Source: Plasmopara viticola (Eukaryota; Oomycota; Peronosporomycetes; Peronosporales; Peronosporaceae). From it: 64,000 nt of DNA. The stretch covers positions 186,001 to 250,000 of the forward strand of contig MBPM02000025.1 in assembly GCA_001695595.3 (NCBI GenBank), written 5' to 3'. The notes beneath the pieces are model-generated. The model did not search any database and was not told where the DNA came from. It saw only the letters and a program-made list of their open reading frames with translations. Shown piece by piece: positions 43,901-54,722 of the stretch. The translations under genes and the position numbers were made by a program. Numbering within the stretch: the first letter of the stretch is position 1; each line of letters opens with the position of its first letter.

Positions 43901-46900
43901 AATCCGTTATTCACGGACAAAATAAAATGTCGTTTTATCAAACCATGCGCGGCACTCATAGGGCATGACTCGGCGTCTAATTGCAAACACTATCAACACA
44001 CCTAATAATTACCATAAGGAATCCTAAGATGCTCAAACCACCTCTTAAAATCGAGACCTCTGCAAGACGAATAAAGTACGGTCATACGGCGAATGATAAT
44101 GTATATAGCCTCAATTGTTTTGAGGATAGAGTCGAGGCATTGAATGTCTATAAATCGGTGCCTTATGAGCAGCCGGCCAGTACTGAAGCTCACTACAAGA
44201 ACAACGACTTCTCGACGCGGTCAAACTCTCGTATTTGACACATTCGCTTTATACTTTGCTTCGTATCCGGTATTCGAGCGATATGAGAAAAAATAACTTT
44301 AGATAGACAAGAATCGAATCTCGAGAGTAACTGCTTTGTCTAATTTTCTGCCAAAGGGAGCCGATGCGCGCTCGCAGAAAAAGGTGTCCTTATCAGCTCT
44401 CAAGGCGGCAATTTACTTCATTGAATCCGTAAAAGTCAGTGGCCGCAGGACATTGCGGTTTCAGATCAAAAGCTTAGATTAAGTCCTTGGTACTTTAGAT
44501 GTAGATCAAATATAAGATAGATAACCCGTGCACTAAGCTTATGCTTTCGGCGCCTGGCTTGACATTACGACGACGATGAGACATCACAAATTCGAAAACC
44601 TTCTCTGACTGAGCCGTGGCTTGGAAGTAGTCCCCAGCCTAACGAAAATACCTTTATCGTCTGGTTATTTTTGACGCTGAGCGATTTGTTCAGGTAGCAC
44701 TTAATACAAGGCGCATAGCTGCCAAAGGATTTTGCTAAACAAGGGCTAGTTCTAAAATCAATTTTGTATTGACATGCCCCGTGAGGAATAATATCCGGTA
44801 AGCCCTCGGTCTCGCGCGATAAGATGAGTGTAACGCCCTACGCCATGACCTGCATTGGCCTTCTAATAAGTCGTCCCCTTGTTCTGGTTGGAAATATAGG
44901 CTTGAAAGTGAGTGGTACTCTCAGGGAACCTCAATTTGCGTTAGTTCCCGTCAACGGGCAAGTCATAAACCCATCTCTCTGGTTTTGATCATCGCACTTT
45001 CACTAAACTTGTACCGCGGGCTTCATCTTTGATCTCACCTCTTGCTTCCTGGTCTTCGCAGGACATTTCAATTCGCCTAAAATCTTCATTAGATTCCTAT
45101 AATTTTACAAGTGATGAATTTTACATGAACGGTGAGTCTGACAACATGTCTACCAAATTTATAGACTTTTTCTCGGGTGGTAAAACAATTCTTATAACGC
45201 AGACACTTAGTTAAAGCTTCTTCGCCATCTTGAAGGGCAAAGCTAAATGAATGCTCGCCGGTGCTTCCACGGCACATTCGATCAGCCGAGTGAACAAAAG
45301 TGATTCGCATGCATCCCTCCCTCGGTAGGAAGGCTAGTTCTTCCAGAGTTCTATTTGCTAGAGTGGCTCCTAGGAAGGCGCACCTTTTCTGGCTCGACGC
45401 TTACGCCATGGGTGCACTTTCAAACACAGATGCCATCGCGAACGTAGAGCCACATTTTGGTGACCAATAGTTGTTGTCTGGGGAATGGCTTACTCATCGC
45501 AGAGTGACTTGGCCGACTGGCAGCCCTTTTCGCTGCTTGTATGATCAACCGAACTGACTTTTTGTCCCGAAGTCAAAAATTAGGAATCAAACTTGTCTCT
45601 CTTCTATAAGCTTTAATCTATGTCTTAGAAGAGGGATGTGTCGGGCTCTTATATTACGGGCCGGGCTTCATGTTACAAGTAAGTTTCTCGTTCTTAAAGC
45701 CTCGAGGAATTAGCGGCTTCTCCCTAACCATGCCATAACAGGCCTTTTTATAGAAATAGGCGTCAATGGGACAATAAAACTATTGTAGCACTGGCAATTG
45801 ATCGATAAGACGACACCTTGTGCCTCTTCGATGGGAGTTTTACTTGTACACCACATCTATGTAAATTTTTAATTTAGGCTATATCGGACCCCGACATTTG
45901 TAATACAATGTGTTGAGGTACAACGTACGCTTCCGATAAGGCAAATCCGAAGCATCTTTGTCTCAGACAAAGCTTAAGACGTGGAGTTTTTATCTGTAGA
46001 CACACAACCTCAGAGGTAATTTCGGCCTTTGAGTCAGCCAAAATTTAGCACAAGACCTTTGGCTTTAAGGCTCTATAGCTCCGAGTCCTCTGCAGTTCGT
46101 CCACTCTAAGTGCTCCTCTCAATCGACCCTGTGTTTTGAGTGCTTAACCGCTCGACCCAGGACCGGGAGGTACCTGATTGGAAACCCATAAAATACGAAT
46201 CAAGGCAGCCGGAGATAGGTCACAAAAGTAGACGAGTAGTTACACCCAAGAGAGTGACTGCCCTATCAACTCGTGCCCGATTAAGCAATTAATAGATCTG
46301 GGTGGGCTGGACTCCCCACTGACCGAAAAAGCCACATAGTGTAATGAGGGAGACGGAAACCAGGTCTTAATATGGGTCGGATAGCCACTAGCATCCCGCG
46401 ATCGAGACAGGTTAGCTCTAGCGCGTGGGTTTGGGTAGCCTAAAGTCTCTGGGTGCATCTTTTGTGACATGAAGATAAATTATGTGGTCAATAAATACCG
46501 ACGAAAAGCTTTTTTATCAGCCAAGGGACACCTAAACAATCTCGTTATACTACTTTCCTGTGGCAAAGCTATGGAATCCGCTCTTTGTTTATTACTACCC
46601 ACTTGCGATCATGTGCTGTTATCTGTGTCGTATAGACTTACGCAACCAGCATGCTTAAGGTAGCGAATGCTGCTTTGCTCGGCAATACTTAAGTAAGACG
46701 CAAGTCGGCAGGTCAATGCAAATCGTCCTATAGAACATGGACAACGCATTTCGAAGAAACATGACTATACATCTTTGGGATGACGATTTGTGTTGCCTCT
46801 TGGGTCGCCTGATCCCGCGGGCAAATTCTTTGCTTAAAAATTTGGACGCCGCGATGCGTTCCGGCTGTATGGCAATATAAAGAGCTCTAAATACAGCATT

Positions 46901-49900
46901 CCATAGATGCCAGTAAGTCTCTCGAGCAGCGTGAACTGTGAGTCGGATAGTGGTTTATATCCCGGAATTGTTACGAGAAGTCAGGTAGACAATCTTTCCG
47001 CATGGACGTACAAAGTGCTACACATTTAGCACAGAAAAGACGTACAGAAAGATATACGATCTTCCGGTGAGTAAGTGGTTCATTCTATCAAGGGGCGTAA
47101 AATAATACACATGAGCCTTATCTGCCGAAAGAAAGCCGATGTTCATCTCACCCAAGGTCTTCGAAGGGTCGCTGGCAGAAGCCACGTAGCAATGTCAGAA
47201 AAACGCTAAAATCTTCTTAGGCAGGTAATTGAGTTGGTTGATAACACTGGCGGTCCAAATTGTTAGTTATATCGTTGTGGGTAATAAAAATCCTCAGGTG
47301 AGCCGCCAAAGACAGGTAACAAGATATCGCAAGCAGATCATTTGACACAGTGTTTGAGAAACTTCGACAGATAGATTAAAAACAACGTTTGCAGCGATTG
47401 GGTCTGACGCCAAATCGAACTACTTTAGGAACGTTACTCAGAAAATGAAGTCTTTCATACTACATTGTCACCACCCTGAGGCATTTTTGCAGCCCTATCG
47501 AACGAAAAATAGGCAAGTGGTCAACGTTTAATTGTAAGTTTTACGGACACCTTGCAAGATAGAAAGGCAGGCGCTTGCCCTCACCAGTAGGAAAAATTGT
47601 TTCTACCTGAGCCATACGATACAAAGCGGCTCTCCGCTGGAAATTTTCTTACTTCGCCGCCCACGACACAATTTTAGACTTCGCGGTCTCAGCCCTAGGC
47701 ACAGAAGTTGATTTCAGTGCAGATGTAGCCTTCTTTGCTCCTGCTTGGTTATCATTATAACCAAATTGTATTTGTGTGTACGTCAAGAACGATAATTTAC
47801 TATTTTTCCTGTTTTGGATTTAATCCAAGGCTTAATGGGGCATATGAGCAAAATATAAAGCCGAGCCGTCGTGTTGAAAGCTGGTTGTACGCTATAAGAA
47901 ACTTGAAAGAATGGTGGCTTTCGGTATACAACAGACCCTGTCGAGAATTAAACCGGTCTGCAGTCCTTGCTATATCAAAACGGATGTACTTATTGCCTGA
48001 AATGCCAATTTATATCGAGGGCTCGTAAAACGTAACAATTTGCAGTGGTATAAATGCCACGCTATCATGATCAACATAGCTTAATTCAAAGCCCAAAATA
48101 TACGATGTTCTTTTCTGCGTGTATACAAATTTGTGGAGGAAGATATATTAAATTCTGCGTACTACAATTCTTAGCTTAGTCAAAGATATTCGAATTTTAT
48201 TAAAAATGGCAATAGTGGAGACATGTTGTAGGGTCGTGAGCAAACTGTGAAGTGCTATGATTCAGTATACGCATTATGCAATTTAAGTATGCTTTTTTCT
48301 TGATAATTTTCGGTAAACAAGTTGATAACATACCAATTAAATGGCTTTCCTGCATTCTTTCAAGTTTATTATGAAAGAAAGCTAGTTTTAACTACAAAAG
48401 ATCGGCTTGTATTAGCGACCCGTTACATGCACGGATCTACTCGAAGTTCGCCAGGTAGAAGTGCGAAGGAGAAAATTAGACCTGATGCGTATCGCTTACA
48501 TGGTAGATCTGGAAGTCACAACACTGCAGTATGTCCATGTTTGACTCTAAAAGACGCATCTACCGGTCGGGATAGAAGTGGTGGCGATTATGTTATGTGG
48601 TAAAAGGCTAAACGAAAATCGGCAGATGATGCCTTGGATGGCTGACAAGATCGAAAGTCTAATGGCTGTAAGCGAAATTGAATTTAAACCGATCAGCTGA
48701 AGAAATAATACCAAAAAGCAAACAGAAAATGTTAATGTAGGTAGGATGTAGGCAAGAAAGCACGCACTTAAAGTTTGCATCAGCTCTAGTTTTACGTCAA
48801 ATATATAATAACTAGATGCAGTGGGGCTGGTGCAGCTAGCTGCTTAGAGGAAGAATTAATTCAGGTCTCTGACCCTCGCTCTATACTTGGCGCCAATACG
48901 ATTGCAGATCGGTATATGCCCAACCTTAAAGAGTCGATATCATTCACAATATGAATATTGAATGCAGTTTCGGTTTATTGAGTAAACCTACGTGGTAAAT
49001 GTCCTACATTTACTAGCTATACTAATGGTATCAAGCAATGGTCATCAGACCATGTACTACTTGCATGTCAAATCCTCAGCACCTTCTGATTGATAACCGT
49101 AACATCACATGGCTCACATCACACAATAAAGAAATGTCACCAGCTAATACTGCTCTCGGTTCCATACAAGTTAAAAGCTTCTCTTGGAATTCTATGCCTA
49201 CCCCTTGTGACTTGTATGTACAGGTGATGCAAGCACAACATACTGAAAGAGCCACAAAGCTTATTTTGATACCAAAGACTCGAAATCAGCCGTCAATTCC
49301 TACCCAGCGCATCGTCGGGGTTTGAAGAAAGACTACATCCTATAAATACAGGCCAATTTCACAGTTCAGCACACTTCAAGGCATCTGGGTGTGAGATACT
49401 GGCTAATGCTTTGGTCGCTTGTATCACACTTGTGCCACCCGCGTCGGTTGTCTTCTGTTCAAATTAAGCTAAAGTTTAGCCTCACTGTCGCCTAAGACCA
49501 GCCAACCTCGGCATCATAGATAGGTGCTCCCCTCGCACACGAGCCTACGGTCATACTTTAACTAAAGCTATCGTACCATGCATATATATAGTGCACCGCG
49601 CCGACATGAAAAATACACTCATAAGATTGTGCTTTGCATACCGCATATTTGCGAGTAATTAATGTTTTAATTGCGCACTCCACGCACGTCGTACCTGTTC
49701 CCCGAGTGAACGCTTCGTGCGTCCTGATGAGCCAAAAAAGCTATTAGGTTGTGTGCGAATATCTTGGAATCTGTACTTTAGGCTAACACCTCAAAAAGTA
49801 TTATGGGAAGACTCGCTCGCTGGAAGATATTACTATTTCGGTGGACCACACGATTATGGGCTAGTGAAACATGATATAATTGACTCAAAGTAGCGAGATC

Positions 49901-49948
49901 AAATTCTTGGAAATTTTATTCCACAAAGCACTACTATATTTTCTTATT
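40956..49948. other. Nine-kilobase gene desert
   Basis: I found no gene, RNA or intact element. Open frames stay below 100 codons and their translations look random; the best (43533-43796, 43981-44238, 48322-48603 plus, 46240-46470 minus) have no motif I can name. No tRNA-like B box was noticed. It is most likely very old transposon DNA. Confidence 0.45.
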
Positions 49949-49960
49949 ATACTAGCATGA

Positions 49961-50285
49961 TTTTCGGAAAAGGTTGGGGTGACGCCCTCCTTCCAAGCGC
50001 GGGGGCTAAATGCTCGCGCGCTTCGGGCAGGTGCTCTCGGGCATCTGCAGGTCTCTAACGAGTATCACCCTCGACGCGACGGTCCCCAGCACTAGGGCGC
50101 CACCTGGGCTCTTACCAAGTCAGAAATACACAAAATAATGGAAGACCCTCACGGCCTCGGTGCTGGCTGCACTGCCCGCCGAACGAGACCCGACGTATGC
50201 GGACACCACTCTATGCCGTGGACTAGCCATAGAGTCTAGCACGTGCATAACTTGGCAACGCGATAACGTAATACAATACAATACA
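49961..50285 (+). mobile_element. Short RIME-like LINE derivative, copy 4
   Basis: Flanked by the 12 bp repeat ATACTAGCATGA (49949-49960 and 50286-50297). Full head beginning TTTTCGGAAAAGG, the same two internal joins, and an AATAC-type tail. It belongs to the same subfamily as copy 2 (CCATAGAGTC, TACACAAAATAATGG). Its head frame carries a stop (CACTAG), unlike the other copies. Confidence 0.9.
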
Positions 50286-50577
50286 ATACTAGCATGACTA
50301 GCTTATTCACGGTGAACAGATTTTTTATGCGCCAAACTTTCATCTATGCGCTTGGCACATAAGCAAACTATCATTGAAATGTATTTGTTACCCTTAACAG
50401 CGAGTTGCTCGGTTGCTTAAAAAAGCTAAGTCAGCATATTGGTAGTTGAATGTGCGCGATGCGTGGCATGCATAAGCTTTGATAAAACATTTACGAGAAA
50501 TTTCTTGTTCAATTTTTAAAAAAACTGAAACCATCTAAAGCGCGAAAATGCTAAGTCATAGGTGCACTAATGTATCT

Positions 50578-51588
50578 TCATACAGGTACCTCGGGTAACT
50601 TTGCGTATCGGGAACAGCTCAGAACGCGAATGCATTTATCCAGCGTCGTAAATTCGATCTGAACAATGTCAAAGCGACAGTAAAAGTGCTGGGTCTCTGC
50701 AGCTTGACCACGGCCCTGATGAACGCTACGAATGTCTAGAGCCAGCATTTGCTCAATCGCGGACTTCATGTCCGTCACGGTCGAGTAAAATGATGACAAT
50801 TTTGCGTCTACGAGTTTTGTCAGATTCGCTGTAGCTTCTGGTGTAAACTCGACGAATCTTGCAGCGACGTCATTCTCGGTTGCTACCCAGTTTGGTACAG
50901 CGTATCCTAGCACGTTGTCCGCTGGTACATATGGCTTGACGTCGAGAACAGGTGTGCCATTCACGAGATCGTGGCCACTGATCTCAATACATCGTTTCTT
51001 ACAACCCTCGATCTTTACGACCGAGAGTCCGATGGAATTAGGGCGATGAGGTGTACGCGTTGAGAAAAGTCCGACTTTCTTGCCACCGAGCCGCGGCGGG
51101 GCAATCTTGGCAGGAAATGTAGACTTGGTAGTACTTTTGGCTAAATTTGTGTTTTCATGAAAGATAAATATAACCCACAAGTGGCTAAATTGCTCTAGAC
51201 ATTCTAGACTCGCTGGAGGAATACCTCTTTTGAATACAATACGGGCCCTGGAATTTTCTACAAGACCGCCTTGCCTGGGGGTGCCTCGGCGATCCGCAAA
51301 GCACGACTGCACATGTGCCACGGCATTTAGTTTGTAGCCATTTACTTCTTGCTGTCGCTTTAATGCCTCGCGCGCTTCCCGCTCGACGTTGATCCGTCCA
51401 GCTCGTTCTTGCGCCCGAAGCCGTTTCTGTCGATCAATCTCCTGCTCGAGCTCCTCCGCTAAAATTTCGTCCTTATGCAGACGAGCTTGTCGGCCATTCA
51501 AAAGGTAGTAGCACACCCAAGCGCCAGAAGCGGCGCATAACGCACCTGACACCACGAACGATACTGCGGTATACCTCATTGGGGTCAT
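50578..51588 (-). CDS. TrmO-like tRNA methyltransferase with N-terminal anchor
   Basis: A single exon, 336 residues, ATG at 51588 (MTPMRYTAVSF). Residues about 8-30 form a hydrophobic helix (VSFVVSGALCAASGAWVCYYLL), followed by a charged coiled-coil-like stretch (LAEELEQEIDRQKRLRAQER). The catalytic domain of the TsaA/TrmO family follows: GTPRQGG, ECLEQFSHLWVIFIFHEN, then the signature FSTRTPHRPNSIGLSVV and VLDVKPYVP. TrmO makes N6-methyl on t6A37 of some tRNAs using SAM. The family in eukaryotes is usually cytosolic, so the N-terminal helix, a membrane anchor or possibly an organelle signal, is a feature worth testing. The C-terminal 80 residues are less conserved. Confidence 0.88.
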   Translation of the reverse strand: MTPMRYTAVSFVVSGALCAASGAWVCYYLLNGRQARLHKDEILAEELEQEIDRQKRLRAQERAGRINVEREAREALKRQQEVNGYKLNAVAHVQSCFADRRGTPRQGGLVENSRARIVFKRGIPPASLECLEQFSHLWVIFIFHENTNLAKSTTKSTFPAKIAPPRLGGKKVGLFSTRTPHRPNSIGLSVVKIEGCKKRCIEISGHDLVNGTPVLDVKPYVPADNVLGYAVPNWVATENDVAARFVEFTPEATANLTKLVDAKLSSFYSTVTDMKSAIEQMLALDIRSVHQGRGQAAETQHFYCRFDIVQIEFTTLDKCIRVLSCSRYAKLPEVPV

Positions 51589-51917
51589 GTGTTAAGTACG
51601 AGGCATTACATCCATTGTCTTGTTTATGGCAGAAGGTAATTACTACCATTTTATAGCGCGATTTGTTATATGTGTAATCTATTCATTTGTCGTTTGCTTT
51701 CCCGGATGTTTTAACTGCCGATCAATATGTATCAGCGCAATACCTGGGCTATCGACCAGGTACAGCGCTACCTGAACATAAAATTTGCTTGATAATTCAC
51801 TATTGTTTGGGCTGGCCGTACCGAGTATGGGTTGCTACCTCAGCAAAGCAATGGTCACACCAAAATAAAGAGAGCAGGAAAATTCATATATTTTTTTAGA
51901 AGCTTCGGATTTATTAG
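51589..51917. other. Region upstream of the TrmO gene, with a hairpin
   Basis: No ORF of note. It contains an imperfect inverted repeat at 51734-51769: AGCGC and TACCTGG, an 8-base loop, then CCAGGTA and AGCGCT. Role unknown; it may be a remnant of a mobile element. Confidence 0.4.
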
Positions 51918-51930
51918 ATAGTTATTCATT

Positions 51931-52242
51931 GTGTATTGTTGGATTACGTTATCGCGTTGCCAAGTTATGCACGTGCTAGGCTCAGTCTGGCTAGTCCACG
52001 GCATGGAGTAGTGTCCGGATACGTCGGGTCTCGTTCGGCGGGCAGTGCAGCCAGCACCGAGGTCGTTAGGGTCTTCCATTAATTTGTTTAGCTCTGACTT
52101 GGTAAGAGCCCAGGTGGCGCCCTGGTGCTGGAGACCGTCGCGTCGAGGGTGAGACTCGTTAGAGACCTGCAGATGCCCGAGAGCACCTGCCCGAAGCGCG
52201 CGGGCATTTAGCCCCCGCGCTTGGTAGGAGGGCGTCACCCCA
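51931..52242 (-). mobile_element. Short RIME-like LINE derivative, copy 5
   Basis: Minus orientation, flanked by the 13 bp repeat ATAGTTATTCATT (51918-51930 and 52243-52255). Second subfamily (CCAGACTGAGCC). It is 5'-truncated by about 13 bases, starting at TTGGGGTGACG. Its head lies back-to-back with the nested copy to the right and forms the outer part of the large palindrome. Confidence 0.88.
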
Positions 52243-52397
52243 ATAGTTATTCATTATTCTCTGAAAATTATTATCTAAAAAGGTCTATTAAACGGAATCA
52301 ATTATAAATAATCAAAAAGCCTTTTTCTCATCAATCATTTTAGAAAAAAAAACTTATATGCTGAGGCATCGTGTCGCTTTTCGGAAAAGGTTGGGGT
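52243..52397. repeat. Left arm of a large inverted repeat
   Basis: The 135 bp segment 52243-52377 (from ATAGTTATTCATTATTCTCTG to GAGGCATCGTGTCGC), plus the first 20 bases of a LINE head, reappears as the reverse complement at 53124-53275 with only a few differences. Because both outer sides continue into LINE heads in opposite orientation, the effective palindrome is longer (about 52.1-53.4 kb). Confidence 0.85.
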
Positions 52398-52437
52398 GAC
52401 ACCCTCCTTCCAAGCGCGGGGGCTAAATGCTCGCGCG
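52378..52437 (+). mobile_element. 60 bp LINE head fragment
   Basis: Starts TTTTCGGAAAAGGTTGGGG and stops after GCTCGCGCG, where it runs into an A-run and Penelope-like sequence. It is preceded by TCGTGTCGC (52369-52377), the same 9 bases that follow the 1.15 kb copy (54426-54434). This piece is therefore probably the true 5' end of that copy. Confidence 0.8.
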
Positions 52438-53123
52438 AAAAAAAAGATATCACCAATTCATTTTTTTAACTAATTTATATTTTATGGTAAAGTTCTTTAG
52501 AGTTTGGCTTAAAAGTACTTGGTATTTCAGCTCGTACCAAAATATTGCCGAGATTTGGTGGTCGCTTATAACAAATAAGTAACCGACCTAGTTTTTTCTT
52601 AATAGTTAAAAGACGTAATTGACGAAAATTTAAGAAGTGTTTTAAGGATGTACGTACGACAGGGACCATTAGGATTATAAGTAATCTTAAAAGGTAAAAT
52701 TCTGTTGTTGTCATTAGAAACACTTTGTGAACATTCACATTTATTATAAGCTTTCTCAAACTGAAGTTTGAGAAATTTAGCAGGGAATCCACGAGTACGC
52801 AATCTAGCATACAAAAGCCGAATGATCGTTAAAAAGTCATGGCGTTGTGAATTTTGACTAAAATAAGTGCGGATTAAACCGATTATAAGCCCCGAAAATG
52901 TACCAGGCGGGTGGGCGCTGGATGGGGTAGGATATAAATATAGATTTAACGCTTTTTGAAATGCTCTGGTGTGTATGATGTTATCAGAGATCATAAGGGT
53001 GAGATCTAAGAAATCTACCGTAAGTGGTAATGTAGTCATATCAATATCAGTAATACGACTAGTCGGTGACCAAGAGACACCGGGAAAGGTACGGTACATC
53101 ATTGCAATAAAGCGGTTAAAATA
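52438..53123 (-). mobile_element. Penelope-like element RT fragment
   Basis: Two overlapping minus-strand frames give an RT C-terminal region: PLTVDFLDLTLMI, NLYLYPTPSSAHPPGTFSGL, LLYARLRTRGFPAKFL, then after a frameshift near 52670 LLICYKRPPNLGNILVRAEI. FLDL..., SAHPPG..., RLRxRG and RPPNLxxxLVRA are typical of Penelope-like RTs. The fragment lacks the catalytic N-terminal half and any GIY-YIG domain. It is bounded by LINE head pieces in inverted orientation, and an A8 stretch lies at the left border. Confidence 0.7.
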
Positions 53124-53275
53124 CCCCAACCTTTCCGAAAAGCGACACGATGCCTCAGCATATAAGTTTTTTTTTCTAAAATGATTGATGAGAAAAAGGC
53201 TTTTTTATTATTTATAATTGATTCCGTTCAATAGACCTTTTAGATAATAATTTTCAGAGAATAATGAATAACTAT
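53124..53275. repeat. Right arm of the large inverted repeat
   Basis: Reverse complement of 52243-52397: CCCCAACCTTTCCGAAAA (an inverted LINE head start), then the 134 bp segment ending ATGAATAACTAT. It has one A less in the head and a few substitutions relative to the left arm. Confidence 0.85.
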
Positions 53276-54425
53276 TGGGGTGACGCCCTCCTTCCAAGCG
53301 CGGGGGCTAAATGCTCGCGCGCTTTGGGCAGGTGCTCTCGGGCATCTGCAGGTCTCTAACGAGCCCCACCCTCGACGCGACGGTCTCCAGCACTAGGCCA
53401 AACCCCCTTCCACGCCCTTAACCGCGCCAACCGCATCCGGATTGGCTCCTTTAATGTAAATTCTCTAGGTTCGAAGCGCAAGAAGCACGAAACACTCTCC
53501 GAAGATCTCCGGCGCTACCGCGTCGATGTCCTTGGCCTCCGAGAAACCAAGATCTACGATAGAGGTGAGCACCGCATTGATGACTTCCTTCTAACCCTGA
53601 AAAAAAAAAAAAAACGAAGCCAAGACCGAAGTCACCGAAATCCGCCGCCACTGCAACCCGCCGGGCGCCAGTCGACACGCCCGAGCCGGAGAAGAACCTG
53701 GCGCCACACTAAGAAGCTCGGAACACTCCTCGGCGATGTTGAAGATTTATCCCGACGCAAGTCCCTGACCACCCTCGCGCTCCACCGCCTCTGGTCCGTC
53801 TGGCTCCGCCCCACGCTCATCTCACCCAAGACCCGCATTCGATTGTACAACACCTACGTCTTACCGATTCTGCTGTACAACTGCGCCACCTGGGCTCTTA
53901 CCAAGTCAGAGCTCCACGGCCTCGAGAGTTTCCATCGCCGCCAGCTTCGCTACGCTCTTGGCTATCGCTACCACCGACACATTTCGAATGCAAGACTCTA
54001 CGACCTCTGTGATGAGCGGCCGCTGAGACTACGACTGACACAAGCTCGCTGGCGCCTGTTTGGCCATGTACTTCGCCGCAATCCCGACATTCCAGCTAAC
54101 TTCCAGATGCGTGCCTACTTCTTCTCCACCGCAGCAAAATGGCGCGGACGTCCCCGCACCACGCTCCCCTCAACACTCGACCACAACCTTGTTTCCCGTG
54201 GCTCCGGCTTTCGACTCCGGATAGCACAAGACCTCGAAGTGGTATGTACCCTTGCACAAGACCGAAAGAAATGGAAGACCCTCACGACCTCGGTGCTGGA
54301 TGCACTGCCCGCCGAACGAGACTCGACGTATGCGGACACCACTCTATGCCGTGGACTAGCCAGACTGAGCCTAGCACGTGCATAACTTGGCAACGCGATA
54401 ACGTAATACATTGCATTACATTACT
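53276..54425 (+). mobile_element. LINE deletion derivative, 1.15 kb, copy 6
   Basis: Same structure as copy 1 (6744-7899): head, endonuclease start, the same A-run junction (about 53600), RT C-terminal region (LYNTYVLPILLYNCATWALTK, FHRRQLRYALGYRYHRHIS, RWRLFGHVLRRNPD), and a tail of CATTGCATTACATTAC. The 5' end joins the inverted segment at TGGGGTGACG, while the matching duplication TCGTGTCGC lies at 52369-52377 and 54426-54434. The original insertion therefore appears to have begun at 52378 and was later broken open by an inverted duplication plus Penelope-like DNA. Confidence 0.88.
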
Positions 54426-54722
54426 TCGTGTCGCCTCGTCTCCGGTCAAGACGGGCGACAATAATTATTGAGAGTCGTACCGGTTTCTTAACGATTAACT
54501 TAGAAATGCGTTTTCTTTTCGCGTGACACTTCGCGACTTAATGGCGTCTTCTTCCCCATGGCGACGTTGCGCTGGATCGGATGGCGCCGAGTCTCAATAT
54601 TGTGATCTCTCTGTTGGTCCTTGACATGTTGGACTTGTGTTCAATATGCGCTGATAGAATGTGTACTATAGGGGCGAGGATTTTCAGCGGACCAGGTTGA
54701 TCGTACTCTGCGCGTGTTTGCT

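Noticed and set aside
49715..49745. Hammerhead-like CTGATGAG core
   Set aside because: No matching GAAA box or closing stems follow; a chance match.
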